This document shows, in pieces, positions 47,875 to 60,622 of a stretch of DNA of 64,000 nucleotides (the first letter of the stretch is position 1; the number at the start of each line of letters is the position of its first letter). The stretch comes from Daphnia pulex. Lineage: Eukaryota; Arthropoda; Branchiopoda; Diplostraca; Daphniidae. The position numbers and the translations under genes were made by a program. The stretch covers positions 496,001 through 560,000 of the forward strand of contig NC_060021.1 of assembly GCF_021134715.1 (NCBI RefSeq), written 5' to 3'. The notes under the pieces are model-generated. The model ran no database searches. It was given only the letters and a program-made list of their open reading frames with translations, and was not told the origin of the DNA.

Positions 47875-49829
47875 TTATTTAATATTTAATGTAAAATACC
47901 GGATCGAAGCGAGAGTTTCACGATGGGGAATTTTGACAATACATTGTCCCGTAACTACATCCCAAATTCTATTTTAAGAAAGGGCCAAATTATTCTGGTT
48001 AATGTTTTAAAATGTATGAATTTGAACGTGGTTACCTAATCGATTTTCCCCGGTCACCAGGGCCAGTAACTACCAATCCGTTCGCATAGTGGAAGCCAGA
48101 AGGGATGTCTTTGGAATTTAACTTGATAACGGATTTTATTTCAAAAGATGTCGTACTCCGAATTTCAACAGTCACATCTTCTGATAGTGACTGATAGTGT
48201 AAAAAAAAAATTACGGTGTAGATTTCGTCCACGAAAAGTCCCCACATAATTCCGGGTCCCACAATGACTGTCCTATGTAGTATTACTACTTCTTCACCCA
48301 TGAATGGTGATAAGCATCTCAAAGTGAGAATCCAAGATAGACCTATTAATGACTTTAAGAAGGAAATTTGAATTAAATTAGCTTGAGCAAGCAAAATTGC
48401 AATAACTTTTCTTTACCCTAGTGTAACAGGATAACAGAAGGTTTTTCCATAGACTCAGTCCGCATTCTGAATGATATAATGATTCTTCGTCGTTTTCTTC
48501 TTCTTCTTGAATGCCACAGGAATCCATATCTATCACGTAAAGCTAGAGAAATAAAGCATACATTTCATTAAACTTGATGAAAAAGCATTAATTTTATATT
48601 GCAAATAATATACTAGATCCCTAGTTTTCGTATCCCAGACACATATTTCCGGATGGTGAATAAATGAAGCCACAATGAAGCTGTCGTTGATTTTAACGGA
48701 TTTCAAAACCGGTATAATTTCGTTGAACTGAATTTGCATGATCGGGATTTCAAGAACCTAAAATATAAAAAATTATAACACATAAATTAAAAAAAACTAT
48801 CAAATACCATATTCTATGGGTCTTTAATCAGAAACATACATCTTCGATTTCAAGGGTCCATCTATTTCGTATAACAATTCTGCGATCTGGCTGTACTCTG
48901 ACAATCCAATCTCCATTCAAGTCATAATAGTCTGCTGAATTATAAAAAGTTGATAAATTATGGGAAATGCATCCAAATTCACTTTTGCGTTCAGAGTATT
49001 TCATCTTCTTCCAATTTGATTCAAGCACCTATTATCAAAGAAAACTTGATAAAGATGATAAAAAGATGACAAAATAAAATGTTAGACCTGTAATTCAACT
49101 TCAATTAAACAGCAAATTTTACGATAGTATTCAGCAGAGTCATCTTGAAAATCCAAACTTTTATGCTTCATTCCTTTCAAGGCAACAAACATATCCTTCC
49201 AGCATGGAAAGAGACGCATCTGGATACATAGCAAAATTATATTATAACATGGTTTGATACAACATAATAATCACTGCCATAATAAGCCTACTTACATTTC
49301 TACCGAGTAATGTTTTCCAGATTTTCCCTTCCAACAAAGCTTCTTGCCAAACGACGGATACCAACTCAGCCCGTCGAAGACAATAATAATCCAAATATCC
49401 AAAAATTTGATCCAATATGTGCTCTAGACCTCGCCCTGGAAACGTATAATAAGAAATAATAAAGTATACGAAAATCCCATTTTGATACTGTATTGCTTAC
49501 GATGAAGGTTTTCAATCAAGTCCCACTCAATCATAACTGTAACAGAGTAAATCTGATTCGAGTGAATCTGAATTTGTTTACACTAAGAAATCAGTAGCCT
49601 AACCACAAATTCACAACTAACACAAACAAGTTGTTTGAATTTTTCACACATGTGATACCATGCAAGTCGTCTGCTTTGATAGAAAGCCGGAATGCTAAGT
49701 TGCAAAACTGCTGAGAAAGAAAATTTATACGGAATATTGAAATTGAGCTAATTAAACTAATAGAGGATAAAACGAAAGTGGGAAATTTAACGATTAAACT
49801 CACTTATCCTCAGTTTTGGAACTAACCAT
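47875..49829 (-). CDS. Divergent F-box/WD-repeat protein (beta-TrCP/Slimb-like), about 391 aa
   Basis: Likely substrate adaptor of an SCF ubiquitin ligase. Exons that join in frame on the minus strand: 49536-49501, 49435-49296, 49219-49088, 49028-48840, 48757-48614, 48542-48417, 48352-48036 and 47968-47875. The first ATG in that chain is at 49534. The F-box is RGLEHILDQIFGYLD, then RRAELVSVVWQEALLEGKIW, closely like RGLDHIAENILSYLD in Slimb. Three or four WD-like repeats follow: DWIVRVQPDRRIVIRNR; VASFIHHPEICVWDTKTRDL; VVTGPGDRGK joined to SIRIWDVVTGQCI by the last splice. An acidic insert EEEENDEES lies between blades. Seven WD blades are usual, so the propeller is short or very divergent. 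An upstream ATG exon (49829-49804, MVSSKTED) and a block near 49,600-49,710 may belong to the 5' end but did not join in frame. It is tail to tail with robo and head to head with OGT. Confidence 0.75.
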
Positions 49830-50640
49830 TTTGCCAACTTCTAGATCTAGACTCCTTTGATTTAGCGCGGGCGGACGGACGGCGGCGCGGGCCCAGATCA
49901 CTCAGAAATTACCTATTGTTTTCTTCTCAAAGTAACTAAGTTAATAATAAATTTATCTAACTAGATAAATATAACAAATTTGAATAAGCTAAACAACAAA
50001 GCTAGTTTTAGACCGCATCCGCCTATCCCAATTTCCCCACCTTTTTTCACAGGAAGAGTTTCAAAGCTTGGCAACTCAGCATCCGTTACCGGTCTATAAC
50101 TATAAGTGTTTTTGCTGTAATTTTTTTGTTTTTTTGTTTATTATAATGTCGTTATAATTAACGGCCGAGATTTTTACTGATGTATTAGTTATTCAATTAC
50201 ATCAATTCATTTACCCTTTGATATAATATTGGCTGTGGAAAATGAGATGGCGGCGCCACTTGACTCGCCTATCAAGGGTTCGCTGTTTAATTAATCGAGG
50301 GAAATTTAATTTCTATTAAAATTGTTTTTCAAATTTTTTCTATTGACTATTACTAAACACTAGTTTGATGAACGATAATAGCCTCCTACTTACCACTCAA
50401 ATGCTCAATCAAACATTGCTTATCAGGGGCACGGCAGATAGAAAAGAGATGCGCCCTCTGGATTAGTTTATGGCATAAAAAACGCACTAAGTCACTTGAG
50501 GCTTTGAGCAGCACATACACTTGCTTACAGTGAAGCAGTCATTCCATTGTTATCGAGTCTCTTTTCCAAACGATCTAGACTCATCGTGTAGCCATTACTT
50601 GTTCCATCTTCCCATCAGTGTCAAACTTTAACACAGGAAA
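49830..50640. promoter_or_regulatory. Shared upstream region of the F-box/WD gene and OGT
   Basis: An 811-bp interval separates the two divergent start codons. It has a GC-rich patch at 49,866-49,895 and AT-rich DNA elsewhere. No TATA box at a convincing distance was seen for either gene. The OGT 5' UTR probably occupies the last 100 bp or so. Confidence 0.4.
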
Positions 50641-53600
50641 ATGCAGTCACTTCAAAATCAACAAATTGCAGGAGGTATTGTTCTAAAGATACCTGATCAA
50701 CTTTCATCTTTCAGTAAGTTAATGTCAAAGCAAGTTTCTAGTATCTTGCCCCATTTGTTTTGGAACATTGGAAGGGCAGAGATTAGATCAAACACGCGAT
50801 AACAGGATGATGTTTTTACCGTCTATTTTTTTCAATTTTTCAAAAAAGTTATACATTCATAAACACATACCAAACATTTCTGTCAAAAAATTTTATTTCA
50901 AAATTTGCATTGATAATATACTAACTTTGTTGTTCATTCTTAAGGTTTGGCTGAATTAGCCCACAGAGAATACCAGGCAGGTGATTATGAAAATGCTGAA
51001 CGTCACTGTATGCAGCTGTGGCGTCAAGATCCAACAAACACTGGAGTCCTTCTACTCCTATCTTCAATACACTTCCAATGTAGACGCTACGACAAGTAAT
51101 ATTTTACACATTTTGTACAGATTTCAATGTTTACAATTGTATTCTCGTTTCAGGTCTGCTCAATTTTCTACATATGGTAAGGAATTAAGGATATTTTGCA
51201 GAATTAATGCTGAGTTTTGTACTAATCTAAAAGTTCTTCCCTTCTAGCAATCAAGCAAAATCCACTATTAGCTGAAGGTAGTATTAAATTGTATTTGTTT
51301 TTGGTTTATGCACAATTTCTATAACTTTTCTTCTGTTTACAGCATATTCAAATCTTGGAAATGTTTTTAAAGAACGTGGTCAATTGGCTGAAGCACTTGA
51401 TAATTATCGTCATGCAGTTAGACTGAAGCCTGATTTCATAGATGGTTATATTAATCTGGCTGCTGCCTTAGTTGCTGCTGGAGATATGGAAGGAGCAGTC
51501 CAAGCATATGTCTCAGCATTGCAGTATAATCCAGTATGTTGATTACTTTTGTTTTATTGAGTGCCTTTACTTATTAAGGATCAATCTTTTTAGGATCTTT
51601 ACTGTGTCCGTAGTGACCTAGGGAACTTGCTTAAAGCTCTTGGAAGATTGGATGAGGCCAAGGTAAAGAAATCCAGTAATTGATCAGAAATATGGGATGC
51701 TCAGCTCATTTGTTTAATGTTCATATACAATGTGCTTCAGATTATTATTATTGTGTAGTACTATTGTTGATAATCATCACATGATAATGGCCCCAAAGTG
51801 GAATTTTAAATTTTTAGGTGGAAAAGACTTAGGACGTAATGTCTGTGATATGTTCATCCCGACACTCCATAAACTTTCTTGATATCTATAGGAAATGTGG
51901 TGGAAAATTCTGCAGTAATCCATTCTTCTGTTCAACGATTATGTTAATAGTTTCAGTTTTCAGCATATTTTCATCGAGATTTTCACGGAGAACCAACATA
52001 TCGAAAATTTGTATGTGCATCTTCTGCTCCGAGCCATTTTTCATATGCTCCTCCTAAACCTTCTGCCTACCACATAGGATATATCCATAGGTTCTATCCA
52101 GCTAGACGTCTAAATGCAGAAAGCTAACCTCGTGGTGGATTCTACTTGCTCTTTTCGGTAGGCGGTAAGTGCAGCCGCGATGAAAACAACTCTAAACGCG
52201 CTCAAGCTCCCATAGCATGCGAAATTATTCGCCGCACCAGCCGCTATCCCTTACCCATGCTCCCTTGCGATTGCGCGCGCGCGACCCTTTACCCTTGTCA
52301 GCTAACAGCAGCGCATTGCCCATGATAAGTGTAATCTCCAGTGTAAGCCACCCAGAATATGGGGCTTACTAATATTCGAAACACTGATTAATAATCATAA
52401 TTTGACATTCTTCAACATTTAACTGGGAAAATAATTTTATCCGTATTTTACTTCATATGTGGAAAGGCTTGCTATTTGAAAGCAATTGAGACTCGGGGTG
52501 ATTTTGCAGTGGCGTGGTCCAATCTTGGTAATGCGTTTTAGTCAATTATTCAGAAGTTGTAAAATGCTAATTATCTATGCGTGTTTGTTTTCTCACGAAA
52601 CGTAGGATGTGTGTTTAACGCGCAAGGGGACATTTGGCTAGCCATTCATCATTTCGAAAAGGCTGTCACTTTGGACCCCAACTTTCTTGATGGTAAAATA
52701 CTTTTAACATTTGAAAATGTGAATTTACCTCATTTAACCATCATATTTCTTTTTACAGCTTACATAAACTTGGGCAATGTTCTGAAAGAAGCTAGGATTT
52801 TCGACAGGTAAGATTTAATAATATTATGATGTCGAAGTTCTTATATCGATAGGTTAAATAGTGTGAGGGATGGAAATAGATATTTTAAGAGATGTTGTTT
52901 ATGGACGAGAAAAAAGTTGTTAAGAATGTTGTTAGTTTCGGTGATTGTAAATTTCTCGTCTCGTGCGTTTGTAGCTTGCGTCATTTCGAGTTGGCTCGTA
53001 TGTGCTCTTCTTTTTTTTTATTTTCCTCTCTTGGTTTGCCACTGTCTTGCGAAAAAAAAAAATGCACAGGAAACGTGCCCTCATTTCGGTAGGACCCTTC
53101 TCCTTCTCCCACCCAAACATCACCTCCGACGTATTTATTTTTTATTTCTATCATTGAGGACTCTCCAGCCAGTTTTTTATTCTGAATGATGATCATAGTA
53201 TTTATGATAACGATAGCTATGTCCAAGTTTCGTATTCGCGATCAGAAAATTATTTTTTAACTTTAGCGTTAATTTTGTGTTAAATTTTCAAATTATTTGT
53301 GCTAATTCTGGTTGTGCTTTTATTTTTTAGTTTATTTTTTATTAATGGGGAGGAGGAGGGTGGTAGTTAGAGTGTTAAGGGGCGGGGTGACCAGTCTACC
53401 GTAGATGATGTGGGGAAAGTTGAGTAATCGAAGGGACTGCGCACGCTCATTCCGATCGGTTACGCTCCACTCACGGGAGGTGGGATAAAAATGGCTTGGG
53501 CATCCTTGACGAGACACCAGTTGCCTAGCTTGAATCGTTAGGTTCGTCATGAAATTTTTTACATCTCCAGACACGTTCACTTATTGTTGAAAACATTTAC

Positions 53601-56600
53601 CTGTCAACTAATTGTTTGACCAAAGTCAGAGTCTTCTTTCTTGTGATGCCCGTGTAGTATTCCTTTAGAATTCATAGTAACTCTGTAACGTTGGGCAAAG
53701 GTCATGCCCACGTTATCCAAATGGACTACCAGTGTGTGGTTATCTACACGATTGTCAACATTTCGGCTGATGAAAGTCGTTACCACTCTCTAGCTCAATC
53801 AGTGAATGACAGTAGTCTGCGCAGTGGATGTTTGGTTTGCGTGGTTTCTCGTCTTAAACGGTATGTCGATCTATTTGATGCAGTATAGTGTTTACAACAT
53901 TCGCATGCGAACGAGGAGTGTCCTCCTTGCTGTTTTCTGCGATGACAGTGAAGAGAAGGATATCTAGTATGTAGTGCTATCTCTTCTTTCAACGCACGAT
54001 ATCGATTGATTCGCTCGAAACAACGAGGGGTAGGACAAAGGAAGTGCGCTGGAATCTGCGCGTCTCAACACAAGCGTCGGCAGACTAACCGAGTTGACAA
54101 TTTTAGCCAGTGGGCATCTAAAATAATGTTAAAAATAGCTTTAAAATAAACTCTGGCCAGTGTTGGAGACTTATTTTGCCAATGTTTATTACTTGGCTGG
54201 TTTTACTTCCCTGTCGTTTAAATATTTGTAGAAGGGATATAAGTCTTAAGGTTTTTTTTTTTTTTTTATTATTGCAGGGCCGTTGCAGCATACTTAAGGG
54301 CGCTAAATCTTAGTCCTAACCATGCCGTCGTTCACGGAAATATGGCCTGTGTGTACTACGAGCAGGTAATTGAAAACTTAAATGTGATAAAAAAATGTAA
54401 ATGCCTAAAGGCTTCTTTTTACTTGCTGCTTTATGGTACACTTTAGGGTCTTATCGACCTTGCCATTGATACCTACCGACGAGCAATTGAATTGCAACCG
54501 CATTTCCCGGACGGTAACTTGAATATTAAACGTTACTCTTAAATCTGTTATCACATTTCTACGTTTTTCTTTTCAGCGTACTGTAACCTCGCTAATGCTC
54601 TCAAGGAGAAAGGACAAGTACAGGTAATGAAATGATAGTTTCCAAAAATTCGAATCATTTTCGTTTTTATTGCTTGAACTTAAAATGTCCCTATGTTGTG
54701 TAAAATGACATTTCGTGTCTTAAAAAATTCATACTCTTGTTAAATAAGTTATCATTTTAAAAAGGAAAAGTTTCTTATTCTAAACTATAGTGAATGAAAG
54801 AGGGAAAAGGTTAAACCCTTCCCAACCTCCATAGTCTATTAATATACATATTCCTTTAATGAAGTAGGACAACCAAGTTTTGGTGGGTCGTTCCTCCTAA
54901 CCAAGTCTTCCTTACTCGTTTTTAGTTCTTTATTTTTTTAGTTTCACTTGCCAAGAAAGCTAAAGCGAGTTTTTTTTTCTTGACTGTAATAGGATGCCGA
55001 AGATTGTTATTCGACAGCTTTGCGTCTATGTCCAGCTCACGCGGATTCGCTAAATAACCTAGCCAACATCAAGCGGGAACAAGGATTCATTGAAGAAGCT
55101 ACACGGCTTTATCTTAAAGCTCTAGATGTCTTTCCCGACTTCGCGGCAGCTCACAGTAATCTCGCTTCCGTATTACAACAACAAGGCAAACTGAACGAAG
55201 CCCTCATGCACTACAAAGAAGCAATACGGTATGATTTAAAGTTCCGTCTTGATAATTCATGTCTAGCTTACTTGAAATATGTAACTTGAAAACTAGGATT
55301 CAACCGTCATTTGCCGATGCGTATAGCAACATGGGAAACACGCTCAAAGAAATGCAGGATATCAATGGTGCTCTTCAGTGTTACACACGAGCCATTCAGA
55401 TCAACCCTGCCTTTGCCGATGCTCATTCAAATTTGGCTTCCATTCACAAGGTACGGTATTCACTCCCATTGTTAAGATGCTTCTAACGCTCTCATTGTTG
55501 CTTGTGGAACACACAAAATAATTCTTCTCTTATTTTGTTTCGTTAATAGGACAGCGGACAAATTCCAGAAGCAATACAGTCCTACCGTACAGCTTTGAAA
55601 CTAAAACCAGATTTCCCCGATGGTAAATTTTATAATTAAAACCATTATTTTTGAAAACTGTTACTTATTTATTTATTTACTTTAATTCAGCCTATTGCAA
55701 CTTGGCCCACTGTTTGCAAATTGTCTGTGATTGGACCGATTATGAAACCCGAATGAAACGGTTAATCCATATTGTGGGAGAGCAACTCGAACGCAATCGA
55801 TTGCCGTCAGTTCACCCGCATCATTCAATGCTATATCCGCTCTCTCATGAATATAGAAAAGCTATAGCTGCTCGACATGCAAATCTCTGCGTCGAAAAGG
55901 TAAATATACTTAGACAATGAATTACTAATCGCTAGCTTACCGGTTAAGCTTCAGTAATCGCCGTGAATAACATTGACTTTTGGTATTATAAATGTTTTCT
56001 TTTTTTCCTATGTATTTGAAGATCCTAATCCTTCATAAGGCAAATTTCAAATATCCCAAAGAACTTGCAACGAATGGACGTTTGCGTATCGGCTATGTCT
56101 CCTCCGACTTCGGAAACCACCCAACAAGCCACTTAATGCAATCAGTTCCAGGATTTCACGAACGCTCCCGTGTTGAAATATTTTGTTACTCTTTAAGTCC
56201 TGACGACGGAACAACTTTCCGGGCCAAAATAGCGCGCGAATCTGAACACTTTGTTGACCTATCACAGGTAAACATACAACAAGAATCGATTATATTGCTG
56301 TATTGTGTATTCCTTATTTGGGAAATAGCATTAATGTTGAATTTCATCCTTAGATAATTTGCAATGGCAAAGCAGCAGATAGAATAAATGCTGACGGCAT
56401 CCATATTTTGGTGAACATGAATGGTTACACTAAAGGTAAATAGCACAGAATTCTTTTATCGAAACATCTTAATTGAATAATTCTATATTTGTTTGTTGTA
56501 GGTGCTCGCAACGAAATTTTCGCAATGCGCCCGGCTCCAATCCAAGTAATGTGGCTCGGCTATCCCGGCACGAGCGGGGCTTCCTACATGGACTATGTAA

Positions 56601-58205
56601 ATGCTTGAAATCTTACAACAGTTGGACAAGTGCTTAAACGATTTTTTTTTTTTTTTTTTAATATTTAGATTATTACGGATCGAGTGACATCGCCTCTTGA
56701 GCTTGCTTCTCAATTTTCAGAAAAACTTGCTTACATGCCAAAAACTTTCTTCGTTGGGGTAATTTGTTGATTTCTATTACTGGAAAAAGCCGTTGATTTC
56801 ATTCCAACTTCTTTCCATAATTGAACCCAGGATCATCGACAAATGTTTCCTCATCTTAAAGAAAGACTGATAATAACGTCGTCGTCGGATAAGGGTAAAG
56901 TAGCCGACAACGTGGCACTTGTGAATGGCACCGATCTCTCCCCAATTCTTGAACGTACAGAAATTAAAAAGGTTGGTTTTGATCGACTGACAAAAAATTT
57001 GCTTTTTGTTACATACTGTAATACTAACGACTTTTTGTAGGTAACAGAAGTTGTTACACCAACCACGACAACTGGATTGGATGCCCCTGTACAGGTAATT
57101 TAATGTTTTTATAGGTCATGTCATTCGCAAAAGTAATTATTTATCAATTTGTAGGTCTCTTTAACTGTAGCTCAGCTGACCACAATGGATCCTATCGAAA
57201 CAATGATAGGTTCGGGGCAAGTTCAAACATCAGTAAATGGGGTTGTCGTTCAAAATGGATTAGCTACCAATCAAGCGAACACTCGCGCAGCAACAGGCGA
57301 AGAAGTACCACAGTCAATTGTTGTTACTACCCGTCAACAATACGGGCTCCCTGACGACGCTATCATTTATTGCAATTTCAATCAACTTTACAAGATTGAT
57401 CCCCCTACCCTTCAAATGTGGGTCAATGTAAGTCCATCAATTAGCATTACCTTAACGTTTGTGGAGAACAGAAAGTAATATTTTCTCAATGTCCTTAGAT
57501 TCTGAAACGTGTGCCAAATGCTGTTTTGTGGCTCTTGCGTTTCCCAACGGTTGGAGAAACGAATATGCTAGCAACTTCACAAGCTCTTGGTCTCGGTAGC
57601 GGGCGCATTTTATTTTCCAACGTTGCTGCCAAAGAAGAGCATGTTCGTCGTGGTCAGCTTGCTGACATTTGTTTGGACACTCCTCTTTGCAATGGGCACA
57701 CTACAGGCATGGACGTCTTGTGGGCCGGCACACCAATGGTGACTCTTCCTGGTAATACTTTATGCTTTGATTTAATTTTAAAAATCCTAAAAAATAATAA
57801 ATAAAATAGAAAATAAATTTCTTGTAATCTTTCTTATTTGTGTTTTTACTTTTTAGGCGAGACTCTTGCTTCTCGCGTTGCCGCTTCCCAGCTCACCACT
57901 ATCGGTTGTCCGGAACTTATCGCTTCGAGCCCTCAGGAATATGAAGATATTGCAGTAAAACTTGGAACTGATTCGGAGTAGTAAGTGTTGCGTTCATCTT
58001 TGTGTTTTTTTCAGAAACTTAAATTATAATTCTTTCTAGTTTGAAAGCCATTAGAGCTAAGGTATGGATTCGTCGTTCGGATAGTCCGTTGTTCAACTGC
58101 CAAATCTACGCTCATGATATGGAACGTCTTTTTGCTCGAATGTGGCAACGCCATGCGTCAGGAGAGAAGCCTAATCACATAACACAATGGGATGATGCAG
58201 AATAA
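50641..58205 (+). CDS. Ogt: O-GlcNAc transferase (OGT / super sex combs), 26 exons, 1043 aa
   Basis: Adds N-acetylglucosamine from UDP-GlcNAc to Ser/Thr of nuclear and cytosolic proteins; in flies it is a Polycomb group gene. Exon starts: 50641, 50945, 51154, 51248, 51343, 51594, 52467, 52606, 52759, 54278, 54447, 54577, 54993, 55297, 55550, 55691, 56022, 56354, 56502, 56669, 56831, 57041, 57155, 57499, 57857, 58040; all 26 join in frame. About a dozen TPRs fill residues 25-480, for example [20 protein letters not shown]. Catalytic parts include HPHHSM (His508), NHPTSH (His569), NGYTKG, ILKRVPN (Lys about 866) and [20 protein letters not shown]. The intervening domain between the two catalytic lobes (about 700-840) is the least conserved part. 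The total is close to human OGT (1046). The start [12 protein letters not shown] is not conserved but precedes [20 protein letters not shown] directly. Confidence 0.98.
51663..52466 (+). other. OGT intron 6 (804 bp)
   Basis: Most OGT introns are 50-230 bp; this one is long. A GCGCGCGCG patch at about 52,274-52,283 is unlike the AT-rich surroundings. No gene seen. Confidence 0.5.
52808..54277 (+). other. OGT intron 9 (1.47 kb)
   Basis: Largest intron of the gene, within the TPR region. It carries a GC-richer block at about 53,340-53,530 and an A-run at 53,051-53,061. No ORF with family similarity on either strand. It could house an internal promoter or a transposon remnant, but nothing specific was recognised. 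Confidence 0.5.
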
Positions 58206-58366
58206 AGTTGGTCAAGACAGTACTTAAAGTTCACAATTTAGGATAGGAATCGCTAGATTCTTTTTGTAGTAGTCTTTTTATGCAGCTTATTTTTTGCAAA
58301 TTTTCTTCAACATGAAAGTTTTCTACTACTTTCTAAATGTTTACTTTTTGGTTTAATATGAAACCA

Positions 58367-58380
58367 AATAAATGAATAAA
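58367..58380 (+). terminator. OGT polyadenylation signals (two AATAAA)
   Basis: AATAAA at 58,367-58,372 and 58,375-58,380, about 165 bp after the OGT stop. Confidence 0.6.
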
Positions 58381-59029
58381 CAAATAAAATAACGAAAGCC
58401 AACACGAAGAATATTTTTGCGCGATACCCATACAATATCATTTGGAAATTTTTGTCTCTTCTTTTATTTACTGCGTGTTGCAATAAACGAATTTCAACAC
58501 CGATCACAAGCAATTACAATTATGCTACCACTGACAACGGAGCCTCCGGAGACAAGAGTCGCTCGTGTCCTAATTCGGATAAACCAATGAATGCAACAAC
58601 ACAAAGGATCTAATCCCGCTCGTCTTTCGATATGTTGAGGTTGTTCTGTCATATCTTATTGTTCAAGTATTTTGAGTTAAGCAGGAACTAGTTAAGTGGA
58701 ATCTCCTACACTATTTTTAAAGGTAGGAGAAAAAGCAAGTTGCTGTTCGAGATGCTGTGAATTTCCCTCACTGATGTGTTTCTGTTTCGTCTGAATGTCC
58801 TTTAGCTGTAGCAGATTAGGCCGTCACAATCATTTGCAATATCTGATTGTGCATTAAGGTTTATAAGTGAGTAAAGACGAGTAAAAATTCATCATGGGTT
58901 TCCTTTTCTCCAATTTTAGATACGGAAAGTCAAAAGATGTTTCATCAATCAATCCAAACAAAGTGGAAAAATCTAAATCTTAAGATTAGATATAAATTCA
59001 ATCGAATTTTATTTATTTTTTGTTCTATC

Positions 59030-59235
59030 GCTAGGAGGGAGCGGCCAACGTGGAACAAACGGTGCCTCCTGTCGACCAAGCTACCAGTCCAACAACTGCT
59101 AGTTTTACCAAATCTGTTTTTGGTGAACTACCAGTATCTGATGCGCCGTACTTAAAGTTCACCATTTTAATAGGATAGAAAATCGCTAGATTTTTTTTGT
59201 GGTTGTCTTTTTTTATGCAGCTTACTTTTTGAACG
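59030..59235 (+). repeat. Duplicated piece of the OGT 3' UTR behind an unexplained open frame
   Basis: 59,148-59,230 (GTACTTAAAGTTCACC, ATCGCTAGATT, TTTTTATGCAGCTTA) repeats 58,220-58,294 of the OGT 3' UTR with small indels. Just before it, after a GCTAG acceptor at about 59,034, a frame reads GAANVEQTVPPVDQATSPTT, then ASFTKSVFGELPVSDAP, and stops inside the duplicated UTR. It may be the end of a lost or alternative exon. The rest of 58,381-59,030 and 59,236-59,641 holds no gene that I can see. Confidence 0.55.
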
Positions 59236-59641
59236 TGGTCTTTTTCTGTGGTCACAATGGCCAGTCCTTTTCAAATGCATTACCGGATACGGATAGTCCG
59301 GATTCCGGAAGTAGGCCTACCTAAAAAAAGAGCTCGTCAGCTGTTGAGCCGACATCAAATTCGACCATTAGAATACTGTTTCTAAAATAATTGAAAATTT
59401 CTAAAAATTTATTCCACCTCACTGCCGACGCCGGACTACCTTTTGGCCTTTTTCTTGCTTTTTATAAACGAAATCGGGATACTTTATTCATCAAATTAAC
59501 AGACGTAACAAAATGGTCCGTTATCACTATAAAATTACAAGAACTTTAAATTACTCCAAATGAACCTGCATTTGAAATTTTCTTGATTAGGCATTGATTT
59601 ACACATGAAAAAAAGCCTAAAACTAAAATTTCTTTATTTGT

Positions 59642-60622
59642 TTAACAAGCGATCCACGAATCAAGTAGACCAAAATCCCGGAGCGGCTTTCCTGATCTAA
59701 ATCCGGAAAAGGCATTAAAAATCTAAAAAAAATATAGCCATGTTCGTCTTCGCACGCCGGATTTACCTGCGTTTGCAGAATGACGATTTTCCCCCCCGTT
59801 TAGGAGTTATTTAGCTCTAAAGTTTGATTTTTTTGAATTTTGTCAGAAAGTGGGGGGGCTTTGACATCCATTTTGGAAAAAGTGGGGGAGCTAGGGAAAA
59901 AACTAATTTTTTGAAAAGGTTTATTGCATACTCAACCACCGAAATCCAAAAGGAATTTCCTTTCCGGATTTTATTGGTTGAGATATTACCAATTTAGTGA
60001 AAAGATAATTTAGCTGGTTTCCCTCCCTGGCTTGCAGCCATTTTTTCGTACGGTCCGCTGCGCTCCTGGTGGAAGCCAGCAGAAGGTCTTATACATCGGC
60101 CTATAAGAAACCTGGGTTCACTATATATGAAGGCCTGTATAAATGCAATGGGTCTAATGTGAAGGCCGATATATAAGACCTTTTGCTGGCTTCCACCAGG
60201 AGCGCAGCGGACCGTACGAAAAAATGGCTGCAAGCCAGGGAGGGAAACCAGCTAAATTATCTTTTCACTAAATTGGTAATATCTCAACCAATAAAATCCG
60301 GAAAGGAAATTCCTTTTGGATTTCGGTGGTTGAGTATGCAATAAACCTTTTCAAAAAATTAGTTTTTTCCCTAGCTCCCCCACTTTTTCCAAAATGGATG
60401 TCAAAGCCCCCCCACTTTCTGACAAAATTCAAAAAATCAAACTTTAGAGCTAAATAACTCCTAAACGGGGGGGAAAATCGTCATTCTGCAAACGCAGGTA
60501 AATCCGGCGTGCGAAGACGAACATGGCTATATTTTTTTTAGATTTTTAATGCCTTTTCCGGATTTAGATCAGGAAAGCCGCTCCGGGATTTTGGTCTACT
60601 TGATTCGTGGATCGCTTGTTAA
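59642..60622. mobile_element. Foldback transposable element (980 bp, ~460-bp inverted arms, TTAA at both ends)
   Basis: The left arm (59,642-60,102) and right arm (60,163-60,622) are near-perfect reverse complements around a 60-base spacer. Only a few mismatches were noticed, for example ATACATCGG versus the complement of CCGATATAT. Both ends are TTAA (59,642-59,645 and 60,619-60,622), followed inward by CAAGCGATCCACGAATC. TTAA is the target duplicated by piggyBac-type transposases, so the element may be a non-autonomous piggyBac-like foldback MITE, although its CAAGCG terminus is not the usual CCC end. It encodes no transposase. It lies between OGT and alpha-SNAP. Confidence 0.85.
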
